From Solirubrobacterales bacterium (GTDB lineage: Bacteria; Actinomycetota; Thermoleophilia; Solirubrobacterales; 70-9), in NCBI GenBank assembly GCA_020438295.1, contig JAGQUV010000004.1, forward strand, positions 1-64,000: a DNA stretch of 64,000 bases, in the 5' to 3' direction. The notes under the pieces were generated by a model. That model saw only the letters and a list, made by a program, of their open reading frames with translations. It did no database searches and was not told where the DNA came from. Shown in pieces: positions 7,706 through 16,638 of the stretch. The position numbers and the translations under genes were made by a program. The first letter of the stretch is position 1, and every line of letters starts with the position of its first letter.

Positions 7706-9615
7706 GATGGAGAGGTCACGGTCGTTGGCTCGGGTTCCGGCACCTCTTCGGGCACGATCTCGCCGCCCATGATCGCGTGGCGGGCACCGGGCGTGCCGTA
7801 CTCATACGGGCCGCCCACCACCCGTGGAATCTCGTCGAAGTTGAACACCGGGGGCGGTGATGAGACCTGCCACTCGATCGAGTGGGCACGCCAGGGGTTG
7901 TCGCCCGCCTTGGGACCGAACCGCCAGCTGACGATCATGTTGTAGAGGAAGACCAGCTGGACCGCGCCGAGGATGAATGCCGACACGGAGATCAGCAGGT
8001 TCCAGTCCCCGTAGACGCTCGCGTAGTCGGCCACCCGCCGCGGCATGCCGTCCATGCCGATCCAATGCATCGGGAGGAAGGTGAACCAGGTGCCGACCAG
8101 GGTGCCCCAGAAGTGGATCCGGCCGAGGCGCTCGTCATACATGCGCCCGGTCATCTTCGGGAACCAGTGATAGATCCCGGCGAAGATCGTGAACACCGAT
8201 CCGCCGAACAGCACGAAGTGGAGGTGGGCGACGATGAAATAGGTGTCCGAGACGTGGATGTCGAGCGGAACCATGCCCAGCATGACGCCGCTGATGCCGC
8301 CTACCACGAAGGTGACGAGGAAGGCCAGCGAGAACAGCATCGCGGTCGAGTAGAGGTGGATCTTCCCGTAGAACAGCGTGCCCAGCCAGGAGAAGATCTT
8401 GATCCCGGTCGGCACCGCGATCAGCATCGTGGTGATCATCATCGGCACCCTCAGCCAGCTGAACATGCCCGCTACGAACATGTGGTGTGCCCAGACCGAG
8501 TAGCTGAGCACCACGATCCCGATCAGCGCGAGCGCCATCAACCGGTATCCGAATACCGGTTTTCGGGCGTGGGTCGAGATAATCTCCGAGATGATCCCGA
8601 AGCCGGGCAGCATCATGATGTAGACCGCCGGGTGCGAGTAGAACCAGAAGATGTGCTGGTAGCTGATCACGTCGCCGCCCTCGAGGAACTGGAAGAAGTT
8701 CATCCCCAGCGCGCGGTCGAAGAAGACCATGAACTGGGCGCCGGCGACGAACGGCGTGGCCCCGACCACCAGCAGCGAGGTCGAGAGGTTGGCCCAGACC
8801 AGTAGCGGCATGCGCCAGGGGTTCATTCCCGGCGCACGCATGGTGATGATCGTGACCAGGAAGTTGAGCGCCGTGGCGATCGACGATGCCCCGGCGAACT
8901 GCACGCCGATATTGAAGAACGACTGGCCCAGTGGTGCCCCGGTCGACAGTGGCGCATAGCCGGTCCAGCCGGCGTCGAACGAGCCGCCCGGAGCGAGGAA
9001 GCTGGCCAGGAAGATTATTCCGGCGATCGGCAGTAGCCAGAAGCTGAGCGCGTTCAGCCTCGGGAAAGCCATGTCCGGAGCACCGATCATCAGCGGCAGT
9101 ACGTAGTTGGCCAACCCGGCGAAGATCGGGATGATGAACAGGAAGATCATCACCACCGCGTGGGTCGAGAACAGTCCGTTGTAGGTATTCGCGGCGACGA
9201 TCTGCTCGCCCGGCTGTGCCAGCTCGGCCCGGATCAGCAGCGCCAGCAGCCCCCCGATCAGGAAGAAGAACATGGTGGTCACCACGTACTGGATGCCGAT
9301 CACCTTGTGGTCGGTGTTGAACTTGAAGTAGTCCTGCCAGCGGAACGCGCCGTGGCCCGAGTGGTCGTCGGGGATGGTCGGTTTGCCGGCCGCCCAGCGG
9401 AACCAGTAGTCGAACGCCCCGAACCCGAACAGGAACCCGAACGGAGCGGTGATCAGCGGCACGATCACATGCGGGTATCCGGTCTGTTCGGTCTGGAACA
9501 GGTCGAGTCCGGAGATCGCCCGCAGGGCTATGACCAGGCCGAACCCGAACGCCGCGCCGAGCACGAAGCCGATCGCGCCGCGATACCACCCGGGCTGTCT
9601 GATTGCCATCGCCAT
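7702..9615 (-). CDS. ctaD: Cytochrome c oxidase subunit I, A2 type
   Basis: A 637-aa heme-copper oxidase catalytic subunit, which reduces oxygen at the heme a3-CuB centre in the membrane. The low-spin heme histidine is in LFSTHAVVM, the CuB histidine and cross-linked tyrosine in YSHPAVY, the CuB pair in WAHHMF, and the heme histidines in AHLHFVLFG. The proton-channel glutamate of HPEVY is replaced by Ala, and a preceding Tyr-Ser marks the A2 subclass. Two extra hydrophobic helices precede the canonical first helix. The ATG at 9615 is chosen over the TTG at 9618 because GAGG lies seven bases upstream. Confidence 0.95.
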   Translation of the reverse strand: MAMAIRQPGWYRGAIGFVLGAAFGFGLVIALRAISGLDLFQTEQTGYPHVIVPLITAPFGFLFGFGAFDYWFRWAAGKPTIPDDHSGHGAFRWQDYFKFNTDHKVIGIQYVVTTMFFFLIGGLLALLIRAELAQPGEQIVAANTYNGLFSTHAVVMIFLFIIPIFAGLANYVLPLMIGAPDMAFPRLNALSFWLLPIAGIIFLASFLAPGGSFDAGWTGYAPLSTGAPLGQSFFNIGVQFAGASSIATALNFLVTIITMRAPGMNPWRMPLLVWANLSTSLLVVGATPFVAGAQFMVFFDRALGMNFFQFLEGGDVISYQHIFWFYSHPAVYIMMLPGFGIISEIISTHARKPVFGYRLMALALIGIVVLSYSVWAHHMFVAGMFSWLRVPMMITTMLIAVPTGIKIFSWLGTLFYGKIHLYSTAMLFSLAFLVTFVVGGISGVMLGMVPLDIHVSDTYFIVAHLHFVLFGGSVFTIFAGIYHWFPKMTGRMYDERLGRIHFWGTLVGTWFTFLPMHWIGMDGMPRRVADYASVYGDWNLLISVSAFILGAVQLVFLYNMIVSWRFGPKAGDNPWRAHSIEWQVSSPPPVFNFDEIPRVVGGPYEYGTPGARHAIMGGEIVPEEVPEPEPTTVTSPS

Positions 9616-9651
9616 CAATGAACCTCACTTTCTACCGGATCGGCCGGGTGG

Positions 9652-10467
9652 TCAGGTTTCATCGACCCCGCTGCCTTCAATGCCGCCTTCCTTTTCCTGC
9701 AACTGCTGCTCGATCTCGAGCGCCTGGTCGGCGGTGAGCAGCAGTCCGCCGGGGACCTCCTGCTCGAGGCCGGCCACCCATTTGTCGTAGTCGGCCTGCG
9801 GCTCGACCACAACCTTGGCCCGCATCGTCGCGTGCCCCGCGCCGCAGAGCTCGGTGCAGATCAGCTGATAGGTCCCTACCTTGTCCGGGGTCACGAGCGC
9901 GTCGGTGGTGATCCCGGGCACGTTGTCCTTCTTGATCCGCCATTCCGGAACCCAGAACGAGTGGATCACGTCCTGGGCATGGAGCTTGAAGTCGATCTGG
10001 CGGTCGACCGGTACGTGCAGCTCGCCTTCCGACCATTTGTTGCCGCTCTCCGGATAGCCGAAGGTCCAGGCGAACTGCTGCGAGTAGACATTGACCGTGA
10101 TCCGGTCGGCGTCCTTGCTCTCGATGTCGTCGAGCACGGCCCAGCTGTATCCGGCCAGGGCGACCACGATGATGACCGGGATGACCGTCCAGATCACCTC
10201 GAGCCTGGTGTTCCCGTGGATCGGCAGGCCGTCGCTTTCGTCGCCCGGCTTGACCCTCCACTTGATCAGGGCGTACCCGAGCGCCACGCAACAGATCGCG
10301 AAGATGAACGACGAAACCACGATGGTCACGTCCAGCAGGAGATCGATCGGGCCGGCCGCGGAGGCGGCGGCGCCGCCGAACCAGTCGAACTGCAACAGGA
10401 CCACCGACTGCACCGCGCCGAAGGCCAGCGAGGCCAGGGTCAGTTTCAGGATCGGGAGACGAGTCAT
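9652..10467 (-). CDS. ctaC: Cytochrome c oxidase subunit II
   Basis: A 271-aa subunit carries the CuA centre that accepts electrons from cytochrome c. A hydrophobic N-terminal segment is followed by two membrane helices (about 45-68 and 90-108) and a cupredoxin domain. CuA ligands are visible as H169 (VIHSFW), C204, C208, H212 and M215 (CTELCGAGHATM). The domain ends near 225, and a Glu/Gln-rich tail follows with no cytochrome c fusion (no CxxCH). It is the first gene of the oxidase operon, 36 bases before ctaD. Confidence 0.95.
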   Translation of the reverse strand: MTRLPILKLTLASLAFGAVQSVVLLQFDWFGGAAASAAGPIDLLLDVTIVVSSFIFAICCVALGYALIKWRVKPGDESDGLPIHGNTRLEVIWTVIPVIIVVALAGYSWAVLDDIESKDADRITVNVYSQQFAWTFGYPESGNKWSEGELHVPVDRQIDFKLHAQDVIHSFWVPEWRIKKDNVPGITTDALVTPDKVGTYQLICTELCGAGHATMRAKVVVEPQADYDKWVAGLEQEVPGGLLLTADQALEIEQQLQEKEGGIEGSGVDET

Positions 10468-10519
10468 CGGACGCCACGGATTGTATTGAAGCGGCGGTCG
10501 GATGCCGCCCTGCCCATGG

Positions 10520-12094
10520 TCACGCCTTGACGATCGGGTGGATCTCTCCTTCTGATGCGGAAATCACGTCTCTGGCCACGCCCTGCCAGCTCCAATTCCT
10601 ATCGGCCGCGTCGGCGATTTCCCGGCCGATCGCGGCCCGCCGGGCCGGATCCACGGCCAGCCATCCGTTGACCCGTCCGGCCAGCCTCTCCACCACGCCC
10701 GGGCCCAACTCGAAATCGATCGAGCCGGTCACGGCCGGAACCTCTTCCGCCAGGACGGCGGTCACCTCGGCCAGTCCCGAGTGAGCGGCGCAGACCGGCA
10801 GCACGCCGGCCGCGGCCGCCTCGGCCGCCACCATGCCGAAAGCCTCCGGGAAAGTGCTCGGTACGACCATCGCGTCGGCGGCCGGCACCACCGCGGCCAC
10901 CTCATCGTGCTCGAGCCGCCCGGCGAACGCGATCGAGCCGGCCGCCGCCCGCGACTGCGCGGCGTAGCCGGCCGGCGGGTCGGCCAGAAAATCGGCCAGG
11001 TAGCGCAGCCTCCCGGCCTCGCCGCCCTCGAGACCCCGGCCCCGGTCGGCGATCCGGCGGGCCGCATCGATGTCACCGTCGCCGAGCGCGGCGACCAGTG
11101 CCCGCAGCCCCTGTTCGAAGGCCCCGAAGCCGCCCAGCAGGAGCCGGGCGCCGGGGTTCTCCGCACACACGATCGGCCAGGCCGCGATCAGCAGGTCGAC
11201 CCCCTTTGAGACGATCAGCTTGCCGATGAAGACCACCCGGGGACCTGCGGCGGCCGCGAACCGGTCAAGCGCGTTGACTGCCTCCCCCGCGTCCCGTCCG
11301 AAGGTGGCGCCGGCCGGCCCGGCCGCGATCTCGCCGGCCAGGGTGGCGATCGCCCCTGCCCTCGATTCCCGGTCCAGCGGTGAGAAGCGGTCGGTGTCGA
11401 CGCCGGGGGGGCCGAGCCCGGTCCTGGGCTCGAGACCGAGCCCGGGCACCGCCTCCCAGAGGCTGGTCGCGGTGTGGAGGGAGCCGACCAGGATGGAGGC
11501 GGCCGGCTCCAGCCCCTCGCGCACCCAGGGGATGAACCGGGGATGGGGCTTGATCGTGTATTCGAGGTCGGAGCCGTGGTTCTTCACGGCATAGGGACGA
11601 ACCCCGGCCCGGGCGAATACGACCGGGCCCATGATCAGGTGGTTGGCCAGGGCCGCATCCGGCGGCCCGGCCCTGGCGGTGACCTCCTGCACGGCCCGGA
11701 CGTTGACCTCGATGTAGCGCTCGATCTCCAGGTCGCTCAGCTTGGGGAAGGCGCGGGCCACGAAACCCTCATACGGATCCTCGACGTAGACCGGGAGCAG
11801 CTCGCCGATCGGCGGGAGATAGACCGTGACCGAACCGCCCGGTCCATCCGTCCGGGGTCCCGACCGGTCCGCTGCGGCGGAGCCCGGCCCACGGCGTCCC
11901 GGGGCGTGCACCTCGAGTCCCCGTGTCCCCCACTCGCCGACCGCGTCCACCCAGTCCAGCCGCCCGGCTTCGCGGTCCTGGCAGAGCAGGTGGACCTCGT
12001 GACCGAGTCCGGCCAGCGCGCGGGCGAGGTTGGCGTTGTAGATGTTGCTGCCGGTTCCCCGCAGGAGGTAGCCGTGAAAGATCAGAATCCTCAT
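10520..12094 (-). CDS. Glycosyltransferase, GT4 type
   Basis: A 524-aa GT-B fold glycosyltransferase. The N-terminal domain begins with MRILIFHGYLLRGTGSN, where a glycine-rich acceptor-side loop is visible. The C-terminal domain begins near FIGKLIVSKGVDLL and has the nucleotide-sugar glutamate motif PEAFGMVAAEA. Two insertions, near residues 62-88 and 340-385, make it longer than the usual 380-430 residues. It is divergent from the small zinc-ribbon gene, with starts only 20 bases apart. The sugar and acceptor are unknown; cell-surface glycan or glycolipid synthesis is likely. Confidence 0.82.
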   Translation of the reverse strand: MRILIFHGYLLRGTGSNIYNANLARALAGLGHEVHLLCQDREAGRLDWVDAVGEWGTRGLEVHAPGRRGPGSAAADRSGPRTDGPGGSVTVYLPPIGELLPVYVEDPYEGFVARAFPKLSDLEIERYIEVNVRAVQEVTARAGPPDAALANHLIMGPVVFARAGVRPYAVKNHGSDLEYTIKPHPRFIPWVREGLEPAASILVGSLHTATSLWEAVPGLGLEPRTGLGPPGVDTDRFSPLDRESRAGAIATLAGEIAAGPAGATFGRDAGEAVNALDRFAAAAGPRVVFIGKLIVSKGVDLLIAAWPIVCAENPGARLLLGGFGAFEQGLRALVAALGDGDIDAARRIADRGRGLEGGEAGRLRYLADFLADPPAGYAAQSRAAAGSIAFAGRLEHDEVAAVVPAADAMVVPSTFPEAFGMVAAEAAAAGVLPVCAAHSGLAEVTAVLAEEVPAVTGSIDFELGPGVVERLAGRVNGWLAVDPARRAAIGREIADAADRNWSWQGVARDVISASEGEIHPIVKA

Positions 12095-12114
12095 TTCCGG
12101 GTATTCTGCCGCTG

Positions 12115-12372
12115 ATGAGCGACCAGCAGATCTACCGACTCCGGGCGCCCGTGTCTGGGCGCGAAGCCATCGCCCCGGTCCAGGCCGGCGTGGTCTACCG
12201 CGACGGCGAGACCGGCGAGGAACTCGAGCCGGTCGCCGAAGTACTTCCCCTTTCGCCGTCGGAGTCGAAGCTGCCCCGCACCCCGGTCAATCTCAGGGTC
12301 TGCCGCCGTTGCGAGCAACTGACCGGACGGGATCTGGCTACCTGCGAGTTCTGCGGCCTCCCGGCCGGCTGA
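12115..12372 (+). CDS. Small zinc-ribbon protein
   Basis: An 85-residue protein ends in CRRCEQLTGRDLATCEFCG, two CxxC knuckles ten residues apart, a treble-clef or ribbon that should bind zinc. The N-terminal half is beta-rich with an acidic EELEPVAEV stretch and no recognised domain. The ATG at 12115 lies in the 20-base gap between divergent genes; the longer frame upstream is only an antisense reading of the glycosyltransferase. The stop codon lies inside the first of two 19-bp tandem repeats. Confidence 0.65.
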   Translation: MSDQQIYRLRAPVSGREAIAPVQAGVVYRDGETGEELEPVAEVLPLSPSESKLPRTPVNLRVCRRCEQLTGRDLATCEFCGLPAG

Positions 12373-12403
12373 GCCCGGCCCGGTCGGCTGAGCCCGGCCC
12401 GGT
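12366..12403. repeat. Two tandem 19-bp repeats across a stop codon
   Basis: The unit CGGCTGAGCCCGGCCCGGT occurs twice in a row, followed by five bases of a third copy. The first copy includes the TGA stop of the zinc-ribbon gene. The tract separates two convergent genes and may be simple slippage. Confidence 0.7.
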
Positions 12404-12406
12404 CGG

Positions 12407-13273
12407 CTACTTGGAGATGACCGTGGCCGTGTAGAGCAGCACGTTGCTGCCGTAGTAGCAGCCGTAGCGCTTGACCGAATCCACCTTCTGCTGCGGACGG
12501 GTCTTCTTGAGTGCGGTGTTTGGCTCGCCCGTGTCGGGGTCGGTGCCGAGGGTGCATTTCCCGTTGGCCCGGCTGGCACGCCAGGTGTAATCCTCTTCGG
12601 CCCGGTCGCAGGCGACCGGGTCATTGACCCCGCCGGCCGGGCTGATGCTGCAGGAGTACGGCTTCCAGACCGCCGGCGCCCAGGTCGGGATCGTCAGGGC
12701 CACGATCTGGTCCTTGATCACGTTGAGCGGCTTGTTCAACGTGAAATTGACCGTCCTGCCGAAATAGGGATTGAGGATCTGGGTCGGGCTCTGACGAACC
12801 ATCTTGTACTGGGGAGGGCCCTTTTCCTTCTTCTTGACCCGCTTCAGCACCGCGATCCGGGCCGAGGCGGGGGTGCCGAACAGGTCGTTGAAGAACGGCA
12901 GCTGGGCCGAGTAGCTGTTCGCTCCTTTGCGGATGTCCTTCTTCGTCGGCTTGGCCAGCGAGATCGACCAGGAGACGACCTTGCCCTCGCGCGGGACCAC
13001 GAAGCCCCGCTTGCGTTGCGAGCCCTTCCGATAGACCTGATAGCCGGTGACCTTGCCCTCGGCCAGACAGTCCCGCGAGAAGTTGGTCCCGCAGTTGGGG
13101 GTGAGCTCGCTGTTCGCCTTGCCGAGCACGACCCGTTTCGACGACTTGGCAGCGACCGAATCGGCTGTCGAAAGCGAAAAGGCGACGATCACGGCAGCTC
13201 CGAACGCGATCATGCCGGCGACGACCGCGGCGAGCGGAGAACGTTTGGAAAGTGTTAGCTGACGATTAGACAT
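12407..13273 (-). CDS. Secreted protein of unknown function
   Basis: A 288-aa exported protein with an N-terminal signal peptide (basic start, hydrophobic residues about 16-36, then DSVAAKS). The mature part is rich in Lys, Pro and aromatic residues and contains six cysteines spaced to form disulfides, with paired Cys near 60-68 and again in the C-terminal third. It looks beta-rich and is not recognised. The ATG at 13273 is used; a GTG five codons upstream is possible. It follows infA but is separated from it by a hairpin. Confidence 0.7.
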   Translation of the reverse strand: MSNRQLTLSKRSPLAAVVAGMIAFGAAVIVAFSLSTADSVAAKSSKRVVLGKANSELTPNCGTNFSRDCLAEGKVTGYQVYRKGSQRKRGFVVPREGKVVSWSISLAKPTKKDIRKGANSYSAQLPFFNDLFGTPASARIAVLKRVKKKEKGPPQYKMVRQSPTQILNPYFGRTVNFTLNKPLNVIKDQIVALTIPTWAPAVWKPYSCSISPAGGVNDPVACDRAEEDYTWRASRANGKCTLGTDPDTGEPNTALKKTRPQQKVDSVKRYGCYYGSNVLLYTATVISK

Positions 13274-13290
13274 CACATTCAAGAACACCC

Positions 13291-13314
13291 CGGTCCGCCG
13301 TTGGTTGCGGACCG
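13291..13314 (-). terminator. Hairpin after infA
   Basis: An 8-bp perfect stem CGGTCCGC / GCGGACCG with an eight-base loop starts 11 bases past the infA stop. A short partly T-rich stretch (GTTCTT) follows on the minus strand. Confidence 0.55.
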
Positions 13315-13324
13315 CAGGGCCGGC

Positions 13325-13543
13325 CTACTTGTAGCGGTAGGTGATCCGGCCGCGGGTCAGGTCGTAGGGCGAGAGCTCGATCTTGACCCGGTCCCCGGGC
13401 AGGATCCGGATGTAATGGCGGCGCATCTTTCCCGATATGTGGCCGAGCACCTCATGATCGTTGTCGAGCTTGACCCGGAACATCGTATTCGGGAGGGCCT
13501 CGGTGATCTCACCCTCCATCTCGATCTTTTCTTCTTTGCCCAT
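13325..13543 (-). CDS. infA: Translation initiation factor IF-1
   Basis: A 72-residue OB-fold protein that occupies the ribosomal A site during initiation. It starts [13 protein letters not shown] and keeps the signature ALPNTMFRV, the HISGKMR loop and the [11 protein letters not shown] end. Length and motifs are canonical. It lies 20 bases downstream of cca rather than beside rpmJ/rpsM in a ribosomal protein cluster, and a hairpin follows it. Confidence 0.96.
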   Translation of the reverse strand: MGKEEKIEMEGEITEALPNTMFRVKLDNDHEVLGHISGKMRRHYIRILPGDRVKIELSPYDLTRGRITYRYK

Positions 13544-13563
13544 GCGGCGACGGAGGCTACAAC

Positions 13564-14997
13564 CTAGGAGGCATCGAGGAAGCGCCGGCCGAAGTCCACA
13601 GCTTCGCTTGCAGAACTGATTTCGCCGGTGTAACGGGCCTCGGCCAGCGCCTCGACCACCCTGCCCAGCTCCGGACCGGGCTCGATCCCGAGCTCGGCGG
13701 CCAACCGGTCGCCGCGCAGGAACGGCTCGGGCGGACCGTCCCGCCGCCAGTCGAGCCCGTGCCCGACCATGTCCCGTGCCAGTTCGAGGTGGCTCTCCAC
13801 CATCTGGCGGCTGGCGATCGAGGCCGAGCCCCGCGCCGCCAGCCGGTCGGCCACGGTCAGCAGGGTGACGTCCACGGTTACCGGATCGGTGTGCTTCAGA
13901 TAGGCGTAGACCTGGCGACGGTTCAGCGGCTGCTCGGGAACCATGAAGCCGAGCACCAGATGGTGCCGGGTGATCTCGGCCACGTAGCCGGCCAGCCGGT
14001 TGCTGGCCTTGAGCCGGCCGAAGATCTCCTTCACCTGCTCGGCCCCGTCGCGATCGTGCCCGCGAAAACTGATGATTCCGTCCCGTTCGGTCCTGGTCAA
14101 CGGCTTGGCGCAATCGTGAAGCAGCGCCGCCATGCGGAGCCCGGTCGAGCGCGTGACCCCGTCGGCCAGCGGTTCGTTGAGCATCTCCCGGACCTCCGGC
14201 GACCGTGCCCCGGTGAACCGTTCCAGGTCGGACTCGATCAGCAGCACCCCGTCGAGCACCTCCAGCGTGTGGCCGTACACGTCGAGGTGGTGGTTCGGGC
14301 CCTGAACCACTCCGTGCAGGGCGGTCAACTCCGGCAGGACCGCGTCCAGTACCCCGAGCGCGTCGAGCGTCTCGATCCCGGCTACCGGATGCGGTGCGGC
14401 AGCCAGCAGGCAGAACTCGGCCAGGATGCGCTCGCCGGCCGGCTCGGCGGCCCGGCCCGCGGCGGCCCGCGCCAGTCCGGCCGTTTCGCCGTCGACTGTC
14501 CAGTCGAACTGGGCGACCAGCCTGCCCACCCGCATCAGGCGGAGCGGATCGTCGGCGAAGCTACCGGGCGCGACTGCCCGGACGACGCCCGATTCGATGT
14601 CGGCCAGCCCGTTGGTCGGGTCGATCCCGGCCCCCGTCGCCAGGTCGACCGCGATCGCGCCCACGGTGAAGTCCCGCCGCCGGAGGTCATCCTCGATGCC
14701 CGGCCCGCGCAGCGCAGTCAGGTCGACCTGCCACTCGCCGCCACGGTCCCGGACCCGCCAGGTCGCGAACTCGGCCGATAGCTCGAACGCGTTGCCACCG
14801 AGTCCGGCGGCGACCGCCCGGGCCGCATCTTCCGGCGATCCCGCGATGGCCAGATCGAGATCCCTGACCTCCCGGCCCAGAGCCGCGTCACGAACCGCCC
14901 CGCCGACCAGCCAGGCCGGCTCCCCCGCGATCGCGACCCGGGCCCGGCCGACCAGGTCCTCGGCGATCGCCCGGGATGCGACCTCGGCCAGCCTCAA
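13564..14997 (-). CDS. cca: tRNA nucleotidyltransferase / poly(A) polymerase family protein with HD domain
   Basis: A 477-aa class II nucleotidyltransferase that adds CCA to tRNA 3' ends, or possibly acts as poly(A) polymerase. The N-terminal LVGGAVRD motif is followed by the catalytic pair in RDLDLAI. The [11 protein letters not shown] motif has Gly where Asn is usual, and [13 protein letters not shown] is motif D. A C-terminal HD domain is marked by LLHDCAKP near 287. Class II enzymes cannot be split confidently into CCA-adding and poly(A) types by eye. The TTG start overlaps the alr stop as TTGA. Confidence 0.85.
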   Translation of the reverse strand: MRLAEVASRAIAEDLVGRARVAIAGEPAWLVGGAVRDAALGREVRDLDLAIAGSPEDAARAVAAGLGGNAFELSAEFATWRVRDRGGEWQVDLTALRGPGIEDDLRRRDFTVGAIAVDLATGAGIDPTNGLADIESGVVRAVAPGSFADDPLRLMRVGRLVAQFDWTVDGETAGLARAAAGRAAEPAGERILAEFCLLAAAPHPVAGIETLDALGVLDAVLPELTALHGVVQGPNHHLDVYGHTLEVLDGVLLIESDLERFTGARSPEVREMLNEPLADGVTRSTGLRMAALLHDCAKPLTRTERDGIISFRGHDRDGAEQVKEIFGRLKASNRLAGYVAEITRHHLVLGFMVPEQPLNRRQVYAYLKHTDPVTVDVTLLTVADRLAARGSASIASRQMVESHLELARDMVGHGLDWRRDGPPEPFLRGDRLAAELGIEPGPELGRVVEALAEARYTGEISSASEAVDFGRRFLDAS

Positions 14998-16160
14998 GCG
15001 GTCTCCCCCGGCACCGGCGCGGTCGGAACCTCGGCCGTCCCGGGATCTCCGGTCCCCTGCCTCGGGACCCTTGGGGAGATGCCGCAGGTGACCTCGTAGT
15101 TGATCGTCTCGAGCGTCCGGGCGACTTCCTCGGCGGTGATCCGGCCGTCTCGCTGGGTGCCGATCAGGGTCACGTCGTCGCCGACCGCGACCTCCGGGTC
15201 GAGGCCGATCTCGACCGCCAGGTTGTCCATCGAGATGGTCCCGGCCACCGGGTACCGCCGCCCCGAGATCAGCACCTCACCCCGGTTGGACAGGGCGCGG
15301 CGCACACCGTCTCCGTAGCCGACCGGAATCGTCGCGATCGAAGTGGGCCGATCCGCTTTCCAGGTGCGACCGTAGCCGACGCTCATGCCGGGCTCGAGCC
15401 GCTTGACCGAGGCCACGTAGGAGTGGAGCGAGAGGACCGGAACCAGGTCGTGCTCCAGCGGGTCGACGCCGAACGGATCCATCCCGTACACCGCGACCCC
15501 GGGTCGGACCAGGTCGAAATGGGTCTCCGGGTCGGCGATCAGGGCGGCCGAGTTGGCCGCGTGGAGCATCACCCGGGGATGCTCCTGCCTGATCCGGGAG
15601 CCGAGCTCGCGCAGGCGGTCCCGCTGAATGTCCCGGAACCCGGGATCCGGCTCATCGGCCGTCGCGAAATGGGTCCAGACCGCCTCCAGGCTCAGGCTCC
15701 GGCTTGCCGCGATCGACCGGGCCATCTCGATCACCGCCTCCGGATCGGAACAGCCGAGCCTGCCCATGCCGGTGTCGTACTTGAGGTGGACCCCCACGGT
15801 CAGCCCGGTCGCTGCGGCCCGGTCGGCCAGCGCCTCGATGAACCCCGGTTCCCAGACCGCGATATCGGTTCCGGTGCCGACCGCCAGCTCGACCTCGCCC
15901 GGGGCCAGCGCCCCCAGCACGAGCAAGGGGATGTCGGGCACCAGGGCCCTGATCCGAACCGCCTCGCGCGCCGTGGCTACCGCGATGCGATCCGCACCCG
16001 AGGCGGCCACGACCGGCGCGCAGTGGGCGGCACCGTGGCCGTACCCGTCGGCCTTGAGCACCGGGCAGAGCTCGACCCCGGGTCCGAGCCGCGCCCGCAG
16101 GTTGGCGCAGTTGTGCCGAAGCGCGCCGAGATCGATGCGGGCCTCGGCCCGTTCGTACAT
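14994..16160 (-). CDS. alr: Alanine racemase
   Basis: A 388-aa fold-type III PLP enzyme that makes D-alanine for peptidoglycan. K36 in PVLKADGYGHG forms the Schiff base, and the catalytic tyrosine from the partner subunit is in SVGYGRTW. The C-terminal beta domain contains the GTISMDNL motif. It starts with ATG, overlaps the CBS gene stop (TGATG), and couples to cca through TTGA. It belongs with nnr, acpS, glmS and glmM in the leftward wall-synthesis block. Confidence 0.94.
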   Translation of the reverse strand: MYERAEARIDLGALRHNCANLRARLGPGVELCPVLKADGYGHGAAHCAPVVAASGADRIAVATAREAVRIRALVPDIPLLVLGALAPGEVELAVGTGTDIAVWEPGFIEALADRAAATGLTVGVHLKYDTGMGRLGCSDPEAVIEMARSIAASRSLSLEAVWTHFATADEPDPGFRDIQRDRLRELGSRIRQEHPRVMLHAANSAALIADPETHFDLVRPGVAVYGMDPFGVDPLEHDLVPVLSLHSYVASVKRLEPGMSVGYGRTWKADRPTSIATIPVGYGDGVRRALSNRGEVLISGRRYPVAGTISMDNLAVEIGLDPEVAVGDDVTLIGTQRDGRITAEEVARTLETINYEVTCGISPRVPRQGTGDPGTAEVPTAPVPGETA

Positions 16161-16621
16161 CAGCTGCCGGTCAGCGCGGCCAGCACGTCGACCCTGGTGA
16201 CGACGCCTACCAGCCGGCCCTCGTGGTCGACCACCGGAAGCCGGTTGTGATGCCTCTCGGAGATCAGCCGGGCCGCATGCTCGGCCGGTTCGTCGGGACC
16301 GACGGTCACCGGATCGGCGGTCATCATGTCGGAGGCCCGGTCGGCGAACGCCTTCTTCGCCCGCTCCTCGAAATGCTTGGTCGACTCGAGGAAGACGATC
16401 CCGCCCATGATGTTCACGTAGTGCGGCAGGTGGAAGTCCGATTCCTCGTCGGATATGACCAGGTCCGACTCGGTGATGATCCCGACCACCTTCCTGACCT
16501 CGTCGACCACCGGCACCCCCGGCAGGTCGTGGGTCTGCATGACTTCGATCACGGTGCGGACCTGGTCGTCGGGAGATACCGCAACGGGTTCGCGATCCAT
16601 GATGTCGGCAACGGTGGGCAC
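16160..16621 (-). CDS. CBS-domain pair protein
   Basis: A 153-aa protein made of two CBS motifs that form one Bateman module. The first begins near residue 6 (IMDREPVAVSPDD) and the second near 97 (MMTADPVTVGPDE). Each ends in the typical strand-helix with a T-x-S/D-L/V-D phosphate loop (ITESDLV; VTRVDVL). Such modules bind adenine nucleotides. The start is GTG. It sits between nnr and alr with overlap into alr, but its target is unknown. Confidence 0.85.
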   Translation of the reverse strand: MPTVADIMDREPVAVSPDDQVRTVIEVMQTHDLPGVPVVDEVRKVVGIITESDLVISDEESDFHLPHYVNIMGGIVFLESTKHFEERAKKAFADRASDMMTADPVTVGPDEPAEHAARLISERHHNRLPVVDHEGRLVGVVTRVDVLAALTGS

Positions 16622-16638
16622 GGTCAGGCGATTATCCC

